In this document: piece after piece, positions 44,823-57,091 of the stretch
Layout of the letters: each line of letters opens with the position of its first letter
Numbering within the stretch: position 1 is the first letter of the stretch
DNA from: Trichobilharzia regenti
Lineage: Eukaryota > Platyhelminthes > Trematoda > Strigeidida > Schistosomatidae
Direction of reading: 5' to 3'
Assembly: GCA_944472135.2 (NCBI GenBank)
Contig: OX235268.1
Location: 9,430,589 to 9,494,588 of the forward strand
DNA: 64,000 nucleotides
Translations under genes and position numbers: made by a program
Notes under the pieces: model-generated
The model's input: only the letters and a program-made list of their open reading frames with translations
The model's database searches: none
What the model was told of the DNA's origin: nothing

Positions 44823-47800
44823 TAAACCACAATGCAAGTTGAACACTCAGAGGCGGAATAGCGAGGATGACATGACCCTTATACTTCTACGATGACACAA
44901 CATTCGGAGATGTTACGTGGCATGGTTGAGGAAACGTGTGTGAAGAAACCCCTGGATTCGTCGAAATCGTTATTGCGGGGACGTGTCAATCAGTTTGAAG
45001 ACTGAAGAAGAGGCAAGGCAGTCATTAGTCTTCTTCATTAACCTGGATTATTTTGTTGGAGGGAGGGATGGTGAAACATGGGATGGAATAGTTTGAAGAT
45101 GGTTAATGAGAAGAGTAGCTGAGTTTGTTGTGTAACACACTGAACCAGGAAGTGTAAGGAAGAGCTGATAGATATGAGAGATAATTCCACGATACACTGG
45201 AAAGCAAGGCAGAACAGGCTACAGGTATGAGAGACCTCGGAACACTCTATCAGATAACAAGGTTTCTCTCCAGGAATATGACAACAGATACGAAGCACTG
45301 AAAGAATGTTAAGCAGACATGATGAACAAGGAACTAAGGAGAATAGAAATAAACTATAAGCTGACCTCTTCAAAGGAATAACGAGAAGTCCGCCACACTC
45401 TCCACATATACAACCAACAAAACTAAATATGAAATATATGTTTACATATGCAACGATGATTTCTTGCAATAATAATTAAAATGTGTAATTCGGAAGTCTG
45501 ATGAAACAGGAAGGCGCTAACAAACCGCACACTGAATACATGGCACCAAATAGAGTAGACAGCATGAAATAGAGTGTTGTCCTTTCGTCATCACTGGCCG
45601 CAACAAGTACGTAAAGACTATTATTTAACTAATGAGAACACGTGGATACCGATGCTTGGCTATGTATAGCAATGGCTATGTTGTTGAAAAGGACACGTGA
45701 TGAGCCTCACTAGCTCGACATAAACTATCGTCGATATAATCTGTGAAAGTCAGTCATTGATTCAGTCAGTCAACCGGCCAGATACCTAGTTAGTTAGTAA
45801 TTTTATTATTGTGTATGTATTTGATGGTATTCAGGTTTGTTAGAGAGTTCCACGCTGGTGTTTGCATTCATCGGCTCTATATCATACCGGCGACTGGTGT
45901 CACTCAGGCTGTTGTTACAAGCTTATTCTCGTGAAATCACCTGTGAGAAGATTTGAGACGATTTCTTTGAAATTGGATGACAAATTACCATGCACACAAT
46001 TGCTAAATGATACTGCAAACTCGGAAACTGATCCTCTCACACGGCACACATGCACTTGCACATGGTGATTGATAATTTGTCATTTGTACGGTTTTCATTT
46101 ATTATGTGAGTCACATTTTCGGTCAGTACACACTACTTCACATTCGATAGGATCAGTCGACAATCAACATACACAGTATGACTGTTTAAAGCATGAGTTC
46201 GAAAATCGCTATTTATGTCGCGGTGATAACCAGAACCTGCTAAAACATCCTCCCTCATGCTTTCCTATTCTTCTTTTTGACCAAATCAAATCTGACAGAA
46301 TATCTGGTGAGTGAAACAAAAATGACCAGTGGAATGCAACACACATTTAAAATGCGAGAAATTAGGCCTACATTTGAGGTACCCACGAAATCACTTTTGC
46401 AAGACGCCGGAAGTCTAGTGCATCTGGATACGTTTCCCTCGGATTGACGGAAATAAGTCGCACAGTAAATGAAGGGGTACAGAAATCTCAGACTGACTGT
46501 ACTATGCTATAATCTGACTGACACAATACCTACCTGTAATCACATGACACACTTGTTTGTATATGGCACAATCGATAAGCATCAACGTGGATGCGGAGGA
46601 TAAAATAACATCAGCATATCACCGTGAAAACATGCAGGAGTGTAAGTCACTCACAAGGATGAGTAATTTTCAGTAGATTATTCACACTGGTAACGGCTGT
46701 CAGTAACTTAGTGTTCATACCAATCGACATGACACGTTTGTCAAAAATCCACAAATTAAAAAACTGAGTCTTTACATGAATAGTCATTATCGCCAATAAC
46801 CGGATACACCACGACTTGCTTCACTCAACAGTCACCTAATTATTATTATTATTCAGGGTGAAGCTTTCAAGTGTAGCAGATTGTTTGAGTGACCTAAAAC
46901 GGTGTTTCGAGGAAAACACCTACACTGCTGCACGAGACGACATCTCAGGTTGTATGTGACAGTGCCGAGGATTCTTATACATTGATTTGGATGAAAGAGA
47001 ATATCGTATTCACTAATGGTTAACACATGATAAAGAGATTGAATTCAACCTCCTTTCCACAATCCTCACCACATCTTTCGGCTTACTGCAGTGAATATAA
47101 AATGGCACACACACATAGTAAAAACTAAATAACAGTATAATTTTCTCATAGCAGATAACTTTTTCGACCTGAGAATGGTGAAGCAGATTGAGGTAGGCTC
47201 CAGAGTTTATGCACGAATCTGTTTAAATCAATTGGCATAATGCGAAATAAGAAGGAAATAAGAGGAATGGTAGAATTGTTTCTAATTGAGAAATTATTAC
47301 GGAAGATTTCGAAGAATAATGATTCGACTATTTTCGGCAAATAAATGTTACATCTTTGCGTAATGTAGGATATGCAGTCAAGGAGAATTTCCTACCTCCG
47401 TGCAAATAGATATTTCCGACGAGATAGTTGCGAGGCGTGGTACCTGCTTCGCGCTGTTCATTTTATCCAAATTTACTGAACATACTTAGAAACGATTACA
47501 CGCAATCTATTCAAAGTCACTGGCACTCGAGTTACCCGTCCCGTATATAGTTCTCCATTAAAAGTGATGGTTTGACTTGATATCGTCGGGACACACACAT
47601 TAGTGTGCTAATACGCTATTTTACTTTTTGACAAGCAAGCATCTCACAAGCTGGGAATTCGTTTTCCGGTCCAAAATTTTCACCATGTAATCAGAACGTA
47701 GTTTAGTGGACTAAATTGGCAGAATTACACCGGATATTCTGTTTCCTTGTAGAACCGACCTAGAGGGGTTGGAGCTGTAATAGTTTCTGGCTCCAAATAC

Positions 47801-48759
47801 CAATCACTCATCACTTCTGCTATCGATGACGACTGAGTCATTGGATGTAATCCTACTACGTATTCAATGCAACAGCACTGGCATGCATTATGGCTTATGC
47901 ATTCCAATAAAAGCAACTGACTTAGCTATTGATAGATAGACTTAGCTATTCGATGATAGAAAGGCTGACATTCATACCTGCAGTGATTAATTTAGGTCGG
48001 AATAGATTGGAAATTCATTATTGTAATATACCTGTTATCACAACATCATAAGTTCAGTCAACAAACTTGATGGATGCTTAAACATTTCTTAGGTCAGACG
48101 ATTCACATTATGATTTAAGTTATTAGGCCATCAGACTTGTATACGCGGTATATGTGCAGGCATGTAACATATAGATCTGTCAGAGCCACAACACTCGTGA
48201 GAAGAATAAACGGCCGATATTTCAAAGACATATTTCAATAAATGCACTAACTGTTCACAAGGAGAAATAAAAAAGCTGCCTACGTTGATCTGGTGAGAAA
48301 TCTGTGCCGTTCAATGCAAGATTATGTGATATGACAAAGCTGCTCTTTTCTGCTCCACTTGATGCCGGCTTAATGTCATATGAACTTATTAAATAATTTA
48401 AAAATGAAATTCTTCTTTGTCGAATACACACTAGGATGGTAAAACTGTTAACACAATGCTCAGTTAGACGTTGAAACACATAGCGAACACACACACACAC
48501 ACGAAATAGAATTGATTGAAAGCCAACGTCACAGATATGGAAGATGTTATTACCAGACAAATCAGAGGATAATTAATTATGTTTAAATGTGTTCAATTCG
48601 AATAGTAACAGTACAAATTAGAGATGTATGTTATATATATTGAAGATTCCGTCGAATGACATCGTGCCAGGCCATCGAGTGGCACCGTAATGAGAAGTGA
48701 CGAGTAAGGGTGAGATGAAGAAGATTGTGTGACGAGGAGATGAGAGATTGTGGGCAGTC
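44823..48759. other. No gene confirmed
   Basis: Longest frames: 45038-45469 minus (143 codons, Cys/Leu/Ser-rich, opposite a purine-rich plus strand and so likely a composition artefact) and 46069-46314 plus (81 codons). The latter ends beside a good donor (ATATCTG|GTGAGTG at 46307), but no acceptor-bounded exon was found. Confidence 0.35.
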
Positions 48760-48980
48760 GTGAAGCCAGATAAAGAGGATGGTAGAAAAGTGAAGAAAGT
48801 GGAGACGTTAATATAGGTGTAAAACATCGGCAATGTGGTAGTAACTAACTCTTTATTAGTTTCATTTTTTGATAAATCACACAATGAAAAGGCATTATTT
48901 ATTCGATGACTTTCCGATAAAAATGTAATCTTGATAATCGTGTAAATTATAATCGCATGACGTCGAAACCTGTGATTTAG
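48760..48980 (-). mobile_element. Retroelement terminal fragment
   Basis: Shares ataggtgtaaaacatcggc, atgtggtag and ttttttgataaatcacaca with the reverse complement of 8230-8350 and with 44690-44760. The 134-codon minus frame across it (48618-49022) is not a recognisable protein. Confidence 0.5.
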
Positions 48981-50127
48981 TGGCGATGAGTTTTTGAAGG
49001 CGTACGTTCTACACGGATGCAAAGCGAATACAAATTACCCAAAAATGCAAATATTATAAGGAAATACATAACAACAAATACACAACATCAAGTGTGGCGT
49101 AGTCGCCAACTTGTATAAATGATAGTAGAAGTAGCTGAATTCTTTTCTTTTCTTTAATGGCATGCGGCATAAAATTGGTGAGGCGTATTTTCGGCCATGA
49201 TTCTTGGTGTGTACACAACGAGCATGTCACTTCATCAGATTTATTCGAATCATCAGTGAAAAATATGTGAGCAATGTAGCAGAGTCGCAGTTGTTCTCCA
49301 GATTTAGTAGGAAATCATTCAATGTCTGATATTTGTGGTGGACTTTTAGGTGAATCGCTCACTTACGTCGATTAAAGCTCAGATGGAAGGAGATTCTGAA
49401 CTGTCAGTAGAAACAAATTAATCAAAGCCAGTCGGTCAAATTAAAAACCACATTTCAGAATGGATATTTGGTGTTCACATTTATCAAAGGTACTTCATTA
49501 CACTGCATTTATCCAGGGTAGCACATTCTACAGTTTTGTGAGATGTTTGATGCATTAAACCAGATGCAGAACAAAATTGCGTAAAATAAACTGGTTGCAA
49601 TCGTTTGTCGACTTAGCTGACTTGATGTGAAATATAGCGGAAAGAATTCAAAACTTTATATTGGTATGTCTGTGTGCATTATAAATGAAGGAATATTTCT
49701 CCTGCACTAACAGGCATATTGAATGACATGTGAATTACGCCCACGTTACATTTTCATAGCAAACCAAATTTAACCAAGATCGACCATGGCTGCAAAAACT
49801 GCCAACGTTTTATCAGGAATAACACCTTGATAGAATCAACGGCAGTTGCAATCACTTGACGATTCCTATCAATAAATCATGTTTCAAATACATGCGAATC
49901 GGGTTATCACTGCTTTCGCTATGACTGCGCATACACCAAAACAGAAGGAATGCTGTGGAATCTCCTCCTATTTACATGACGATTGTCGCTGGCCTGAGTT
50001 CGCGAATATAGAAAAAGCTACTCATTGATAAAAATCTATGCATTCCGAGTGAAATTGCATTATGGCATCTCCTGTCAACAAACAAGTGAGAACACTGAAA
50101 GAAGCACGCAACATGACTGCTGTTCAC
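48981..50127. other. No gene recognised
   Basis: Unassigned AT-rich sequence. Confidence 0.4.
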
Positions 50128-50399
50128 ATCTGCGTTGATAATCGAACCCACTCATACAACATGTGTCGACACAGTGCAATTTATGATTCGACCATCACTC
50201 TCGACATTGAGTTAATATTTGGAAAGCGAATTCCGAGCTTATTTAGATTCACAATTCTAGAAGCGTATTCGCTTGCAGGAATACAACCAGCCTCATGAGA
50301 TTTGGAGATATCCATAGATGAATATATACTATCTGTTTAAAGACATAGTAATATGTGTGTCTTGTATGGAATCATTCATGTTTGGGATGAAGCGTTGCT
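50128..50399 (+). repeat. Inverted repeat, left arm
   Basis: Near-identical reverse complement of 51003-51262. Shared ends: gttgataatc-aacccactca and catccca-acatgaatgatt. The few differences are point changes. The spacer is about 600 bp and contains a tRNA-like SINE head. Confidence 0.95.
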
Positions 50400-50414
50400 C
50401 AGGGAGGACTGAAC

Positions 50415-50520
50415 ACCGACGGTTCAGTGGTAGAACAATCTCTTACTACTCAAGTGGTCAGAGATTCGATTGAGTGTGAAGCATGCGACCCATCCCGTAA
50501 AGGGAAACAACACTGCCGTC
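50415..50520 (+). repeat. tRNA-like SINE head, type 3
   Basis: gacggttcagtggtagaaca (A-box-like) and agagattcgattgagtg (B-box-like) are spaced about 35 nt apart. They are followed by gcatgcgacccatcccgta. It differs from types 1 and 2. Only one copy is seen in the window, so family status is inferred. Confidence 0.45.
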
Positions 50521-51002
50521 GAAAATTCAAACATCCACTCGAAACGCAAACTAATGAAATATTCATAAAACTAATAACTGAATAGTGCCATTATAATTCG
50601 TCTATGCAACGATTGGATTGATTTTACGGAAATGGCTGATAACTTCATGCTCAACTTCCTCCTACTTCGCAGCTTAGAACCGCTTAGTAAAAGAGGAGAT
50701 TAAACAATGCTCGTTTTTCAGAAGTCGAATAAAGTGTTTCTTAGAACAACGTACAGAAAGCTGACCACGTCAATATTCACGTAGTAAAATGAGTAAATGT
50801 GGCAATCACTACTACAATGAATGTATGTTTGAGTGAAGGTATGAATAAACGATTGATTGCATGAATGAGTGAATGAATTAGATAGGGTGAATATATACTT
50901 CACTATGTGAATGGCGTATTTCGATGGTCAAAATATTACAACTAAAGAATAAAATCAATTCGAAGCATGTCTTTCGTAGCATAGATCAGAATGAGAACAC
51001 AA

Positions 51003-51262
51003 GAAGCAACGCTTCATCCCAAACATGAATGATTCCATACAAGACACACATATTACTATGTCTTTAAACAGATAGTATATATTCTTCCATGGATATCTCC
51101 AAATCTCATGAGGCTGGTTGTATTCCTGCAAGCGAATACGCTTCTAGAATTGTGAATCTAAATAAGCTCGGAATTCGCTTTCCAAATATTAACTCAATGT
51201 CGAGAGTGATGGTCGAATCATGAATTGTACTGTGTCGACACATGTTGTATGAGTGGGTTTGA
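51003..51262 (-). repeat. Inverted repeat, right arm
   Basis: Partner of 50128-50399. Its right end coincides with the left border of segmental duplication copy 2 (about 51255). Confidence 0.95.
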
Positions 51263-52615
51263 TTATCAACAGAATACGTGGTCAGAATCAGGAAGCATTG
51301 TGAAATATGCTGTAGGTGATGTGGTTATGTATTCTATGGGCAAGGAAATCAATATATAATGCGCCAATAAACCTGAGAGTATGAAGTGAACATTTTGTTT
51401 GATTTTTTTGGTTTTTGATTTGCAGCTTGATTCCACACTGTATATTTGGTGGAATAGTGGAATTTTCAGCATGGATATCGGTAGCCCAAATATTACAGGC
51501 CGACCATAGATATCAGGTGTGCGTCGGCGGGGTATCGAACCTCGGTCCATGTGCATGGTCGACGAGAGTACTAACCACTCTACCACCGACGCAACTTTCA
51601 CAATTCCGACTGCTCATTGTAGCTGATATGCCGCTGAGCTTACATCGTCAAGACATCTGATACACGAATGTCACTTCACTAATGAAACGACACCACCTCA
51701 GCATCAGCACTATTCATGATAACCACTGCACAGAATAAGCACAAGCACAATTACATAGAATCATAAAATCCACAGGCATATGTTGAAGTGCGAATCACTG
51801 GAAAGAATATGCGCCCTGAAATCAAACACTAACTAACGTGGTAAAGAACTTAATCTTAAGTCCTTATTATTTCCGAAGCCGCTCCGTTTTGAAAATTATA
51901 CTACGTGCAGATATCGACTTTAATTTCAAAACACAATAGATGGCACAATATTGTATTCTTCCATTGTTAAGTCAGTATTCTCTACTAAGTCTATAAAAAT
52001 GTTTTACAAGGAATGTATTGTACTCTTATTCGCATACTTTCGTCTTCTTACAACTTGTACGCAATCGAATCACTCGCACCTACAAGTTGCTCACCGATGT
52101 CGACCTAGGTCAATGGACAAACGTTCAATTTTCATAATCATTGACACCAGTGTCAAGGAAGCTGTAGCATGTCAGATACATAAATCACTTCGTTGAAATA
52201 AATCATGTCTCACGCCGGCGAGAAGAATGGCGAAGATTTTGGTATGCCACACACTTCAGGTGTATACATCTTTCCAACGATAATCGTCTCATAGAATGGG
52301 AGTTCGAATCAAAGTATGACCTATGCAATTGAATAGGACTGCATTTAAATTTCTACTGAATAACTGTTGGCAACTTGGTCGAAGATATGAGGTAACTGTC
52401 CATCATCTTTCTAATTAGGCCCCAGAATGTAATTTTGAAAATCCTACAAATGCATTCAACAAAACACCGAGGATATATTGAAGGAGACGAAGGCAATATT
52501 TCACAATGGAATGGTTTGTGCTTCAGTCTACAGAATATTTTTTCAAAAAAAGGTACTGTCAACTAATATATTATTTGAAGATATTTCATGATGGGCAAAA
52601 TTCATACAATAAATT
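51255..52615 (-). repeat. Inverted segmental duplication, copy 2 (SINE-interrupted)
   Basis: Reverse-complement partner of 42540-43690. Homology is continuous except for the SINE at about 51400-51593 and small indels. Borders are acgtggtcagaatcagg at 51277-51294 and gggcaaaattcata near 52595. Confidence 0.9.
51400..51593 (-). repeat. tRNA-derived SINE, type 1, inside the duplication
   Basis: The minus strand begins TGCGTCGGTGGTAGAGTGG, with B box GAGGTTCGATACCCC and the complete family body and T-rich end. It is absent from the equivalent place in copy 1 (about 43560). It is the best-preserved type 1 copy here together with 4931-5110. Confidence 0.9.
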
Positions 52616-53860
52616 ATATATATAATTTTTAACCAAGACGTAGCTGGGATAGTTGACGTATCCCTTTTTTGCCTAAACTAGACCATGTGTCTTGGTAGGA
52701 CAATTAGTTCTGGTGTAACACCAATAGTATGTAACGCTCTCTCCTTTGTAAAGTAAATATTTTGCACCCTTACTGAAGATTCTGCTAAAACGGGAGCCTT
52801 GTACACACATTACACCTTATTATTTTCAACATATCTGTGTTTCACAGTCCTGTCATGTAAGTTAGGAGAGCCTCATTATAAATAGCTACTATGTCTCTAT
52901 GGATTACTGTGTAACTTAGAATCCGAGACAGCATACTTTGGAGAGTGTATGTGACGGGTGGGAAATAAGGAAATACTAGAGATTGAGGGAGGGGGAAATG
53001 AACATTCTGGATTTCGGTTATTTCTCTTGATCAGAGGTGATCATACTGGAACACTGTAATTCAACAGCGCCTCTGCATTTCATCTTTTTCTCTGTAATCC
53101 CTGTCAGCTGACTCCTCAATTGCCCAGGTTGTCCATAGTCTCTTCACACTGTCCTTTCCATGTCATCAAACGTGTTCTTACTTGATGGCTTGTCTGGTTC
53201 ATTTTGTCACTCGATGGTGTCTTCAGACTGTTTCTGATCCAGTCTCATCCATTTACACTTATTATTCGCCCGATATATTCTAGTTTGGTTTGTATTTTTC
53301 CCCGCCGCTTATTCCCCATGACCGCCTATCTGATATTTAGTGCTGGGTGAAGATATTTGTTGACAGTCATCTACAGAAGCCCTCTGAAAATGTTTTGGTG
53401 TCAACCTTAGTGAAGACTCTGAAGTGTACACTAACACTGCATGACATGACAATAGTGTTGAAGCTCCGATTCTATTTCCTCATGTTATCTGTAGTAGATT
53501 TTCATCCTGATTGCATGGAGGTCAATGTCTGTCTTGCTTTTATTATCCTGTCTGGCACTTTCATTTCAATCCATATTGTCTGTAACTGAAATAAGGCTGC
53601 CCAAATAAGTGAAAGAAATGACGTCGTTTAACTTACTCCTAATGATAGTAAATTGTGCTTATGTTTAGCGATCAAACTACAAGACCCATGTCTTTTCTCT
53701 ATATTTTTCTTATATCCCCTCCTCACTGCTTCTGCAGCTAATTTGTTGGTTGCAATTTTAGACATATTCCACCAAACAGAATCGTTTCATAAATGACAGC
53801 ATTATCATAAATTCGAAACTTGTAGTCCCATCGTAATTTCTAATAAAGAACCTTCTGCTC
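52616..53860. other. No gene confirmed
   Basis: The minus strand of about 53040-53860 gives scattered long readings in shifting frames that feel like a decayed LINE, but no motif could be pinned down. The plus frame 53347-53589 is unsupported. Confidence 0.3.
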
Positions 53861-53900
53861 ACAGAGTGAGCTGTAAGACCGTTCGGTCACTGGGACCCTA
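53861..53900 (-). repeat. tRNA-derived SINE, type 2, 5' fragment
   Basis: The minus strand reads AGGGTCCCAGTGACCGAACG, the type 2 head and A box only. Confidence 0.55.
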
Positions 53901-54889
53901 ACTAATCATCCATGAATAACAGATGCTGACAAATCCAAACAGAGCTGCAAGAATATACACATTTCGAGATGATATTACTTCGTCGTCTCTTTACGATCTC
54001 CTTAGAACTAGAATCATTCACAAAAACAAAATATAATCTTTAATAACTAATCCATCAAATAACAAATAAAAATTGCATGTATAATCAGTCGTATCTTAGG
54101 AGGTCAATCAGCTTGTTGTAGGAAAATCTTAAAATCTATTGAATTCGGTATTCATACTCTGCGGTGCACGTGGTGAATCCGAAAATCTTTCATCACTCTT
54201 AGTAGCCCTGAGGTTAAATTATGTGAAGTAAGTGGGAAGCATTCATTGATCGTGATTTTGTAATGAGATATTACAAAATGTCTAGTGATTAACAGCCTTG
54301 AAAGGTGTAAAATCAGTGAACAAAGATTCTATGTCAGCTATCCTCATGACCTTTATCACAATATCCATGATTTCGGTTCTGTAAGCAATATCGAATGAAC
54401 TATTGTTGGACAGTTTTCACAAGGAATGTCTTATGGATGTAAGGTGCTCCATAACTCATATATTTATTATGAGTAGAGATTGTCCTAAAACAGTGATTAC
54501 TATCTGCTTACAAATCAATAATAATAATGGCTGCTACTCAATTATTTCACATAACTTTTATTGAACTTGTTCGAGATTATGTAAACGATGATTTCGTTGA
54601 TAAAGAAAATGTTTCTTCTGTGAAATGTCTTCTATTTCTCAAAACAACATGTTTATTTGGTAATAATAATAACAAACTCCTTGTCTTGAAAATCTGTTTA
54701 TATGGAATATGGGGTTTTCAGTGTGTTTTTTTAATCCCATTATTATTCTTGCTTACAGTGAGATGAGACATATCGGCTAGCTGACTGATTGGCTACCTGA
54801 AGGCTTTCACCACCCCACGTCATTTTGATTATCTGGTTCGAGCGGAGAATAAGATGATTTTGTATTCGAAGATTTTGTATTTTCAATAT
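53901..54889. other. No gene confirmed; one weak frame
   Basis: The plus frame 54527-54766 begins MAATQLFHITFIELVRDYVN and has acceptable composition for its first 40 codons. There is then a possible donor (TTTGG|TAATAA, poor). No gene is called. Confidence 0.3.
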
Positions 54890-55000
54890 ATTTCCTGTGG
54901 TATGAGGTTGTTGGCCACACGCCCAACTCTCCCTCTTTACTCGGCTTTGGCATCGACTTGAAATACAACAAGCTAGTTAACTAAGCGATAGATAATTGCG
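54890..55000. repeat. Dispersed repeat block related to 2165-2273
   Basis: gttgttggccacacgcccaac, ctctccctctttactcgg and aacaagctagttaact follow the same order as at 2165-2273. It is followed by unrelated sequence here. Confidence 0.5.
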
Positions 55001-55974
55001 AGCAATTAATGAACCAAAGGTGTGAATTACTCTTCAAATTCGAACCACAGGCTTCATTTGAGGTACGGTACTACACCATACCTACAATAAATAAATGCAA
55101 TGAACAAACTTCAAATAATGAGGGATCTGTGGATGATTGCCGTCAAATGCAGAGTCAATTTGTGCCAGTAGGTAGAGCAGCAAAGCTCTACCAGAGCTGG
55201 TTAGATTTAAATCTCACGAATGCCACATAAGGAATAAACGCATCTACATAAACAATGTTTAATAGAGGGGGGAATTTTAATAAAACATATGCAGCATATG
55301 CCGTTTAATAAAGGGGGATAACTACTATATAGCAAGCAGAATATTAAAGTATTGTCCCTCTTCTCAATCATTTAAGTCACTGAATCGCCTGGTGACCATA
55401 CGGCGCAGGATATCTAAAGAGTTGACTCGTATGAGGTTCTTTGAAGAATATCTCTGGTACATTTGTAGTTCTTGCTTTGTTCAAGTTTATTAATGGGAAG
55501 AATTGCATGAAGCTTTTACAATATTGATACTTTAAGAAAAATTTCGATCGAGAACTACAGTTATATGTGCGAAGTAGAAAATATAAATTCATACTACTTA
55601 GTAGTGCTAAGTAGTAGAATGTCGAACAAAAAAGACAAAGTGCCAAGGATATATTTTGATTGTATAAACAATAGGAAAGGCGAAATATATGGATGCTATT
55701 ATGAGTTAGTATTAGAATGTGATATTATGAGACCCCAGCCAACAATACTGGTGTGGCGGTGTCACATTGGAGTTTGATAGTGTTTCAGTACCTACCCTAA
55801 TTGATCCTGGCAATAGACGTCCAAACACGTCTATGGCGGCGCACACCATAGTCTGATTTCAGTAATGCCTTTGAACCCATCTACGAAACACGTTTTGGTC
55901 ACATAGTATAATTCTTTGAGGTATTAGCAACAAAAGGGATTAAACCTGTTTTGTGATCAAAAATAAATGGTCTT
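55001..55974. other. No gene recognised
   Basis: The plus frame 55009-55230 and the opposing frames 55377-55777 have no recognisable domain. Confidence 0.4.
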
Positions 55975-56170
55975 ATAACACGAGAAACATCGTCCTATAA
56001 AACAGGATTAAATGAATTCATCAGGTTGCGTAAGAACTCTTCTGCTGAATACTCAAAATACAGGGATTTGTGCACTATTGGAAATGCATCGAGTGATTTA
56101 AGGCTGATAAACAAATACATTTTTACTTGTCATTTCTCTGAACACGCTTTGGTAATCCAAATGTAGAAAG
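55975..56170 (-). mobile_element. Penelope pLTR relict with broken hammerhead
   Basis: Aligns with the outer part of the 26224-26755 arm: ttaaatgaattcatca, gctgaatactc-a-atacagg and ataaacaaa-tac. On the minus strand the ribozyme boxes have decayed to CAGAAGA (from CTGACGA) and GCAA (from GAAA). Confidence 0.6.
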
Positions 56171-56309
56171 AAGGTTCGGTTTGCTTAATAACAATTTCAC
56201 CCCCTTCTTTTTCTTATCCTATATTTTTACGTCATTTTCCAACCTCTGATGTATGACCTTGAACTGTTAACAACTGGACTTTTACTGTAATTATTGATGC
56301 GCCGTCGTG

Positions 56310-56410
56310 GCGTTTATGAATGTGTATGACACGTAAATATGTGATCAGTTTGTCTGAAATGTGTTGAGCAAATACATTACACGTTTCGGATGAATTATGT
56401 CTTCCCAGTA
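56310..56410. mobile_element. Penelope tail relict
   Basis: gtaaatatgtgatcagtttg, gaaatgtgttgagcaaatac and attacacgtttcggat follow the order of the tail at 11980-12050. Confidence 0.5.
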
Positions 56411-56970
56411 TCTAAATCTGCGTAAAATTTCATTGGTCAAAATACATCGCCATTAATTAAATGTGTATGTTCGGAACAAGGCCAAATCCCGTGTTAAATA
56501 ATGACTGTATGAGAGTTTATACATACCCTTTGCTTCTGAATAAATCTAAAAAAGAACTCACTTCTTTTACTATCTGATGGATATCTTATGGAAACATTGA
56601 TACAGAAATAAGACTGACAGAACATTTAATACAACAGGCAGCGTTGAATATTCATCACCGTCATCAGGAGGAGGAGGAGCAGGAGGATGAAAACAACTCA
56701 GATAATGTGGAGTGAGTTCGACTGGTGGATATTGAAAATTATGCAGCTAGTTGGCAAACTGCATGAATAATGACACCTTGGTGGATGGATAAAGCTAGTC
56801 CAGATTTTACTGACGTACGTGATATGAAAAATAACGGTTACAAGATGCAGGCAGCTTTTAGTGATTTGGATTTATGAAAAGCTGAATGCTACGCGATTCC
56901 AAGGAAGAGGTGCCAAGACATGGATGGATGGATGGATGGATAATACACTACCTTTGTTGTATTTCCCCAG

Positions 56971-57091
56971 TTTCGTCATTTCGAGACGCTGTTGTCAAAG
57001 TATGTGTATATAATGCAGGAAAATGAAGACACTAACGAGGACACCTTGCCAACGACGCCTGGTTATTACCACACCCTACCTAACCGGAGAG
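56971..57091 (+). CDS. Internal coding exon of an unidentified host gene
   Basis: A 121-nt interval is bounded by a strong acceptor (TTTGTTGTATTTCCCCAG) and a strong donor (GAGAG|GTAAGTAG). It is open in the frame starting at the first base: it begins FRHFETLLSKYVYIMQEN, continues with an acidic and threonine-rich EDTNEDTLPTTPGYYH, and ends TLPNRR plus one base. It therefore starts in phase 0 and leaves phase 1. The in-frame TAG just after the donor shows that the frame ends at the intron. Clean borders at both ends together with a non-repetitive peptide make this the best host exon in the last third of the window. The protein family is not recognised. The dense microsatellites around it would then be intronic. 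Confidence 0.6.

Noticed and set aside
45038..45469. 143-codon minus frame rich in Cys, Leu and Ser
   Set aside because: It lies opposite a purine-rich strand with few stop-capable triplets; composition explains the length and no domain is seen.
48618..49022. 134-codon minus frame
   Set aside because: Overlaps a retroelement terminal fragment shared with 8.2 and 44.7 kb; no protein motif.
51266..51601. 111-codon minus frame
   Set aside because: Translation of the type 1 SINE plus duplication sequence.
53040..53860. Minus-strand readings resembling a decayed LINE
   Set aside because: No RT, endonuclease or tail motif could be fixed; left as unassigned.
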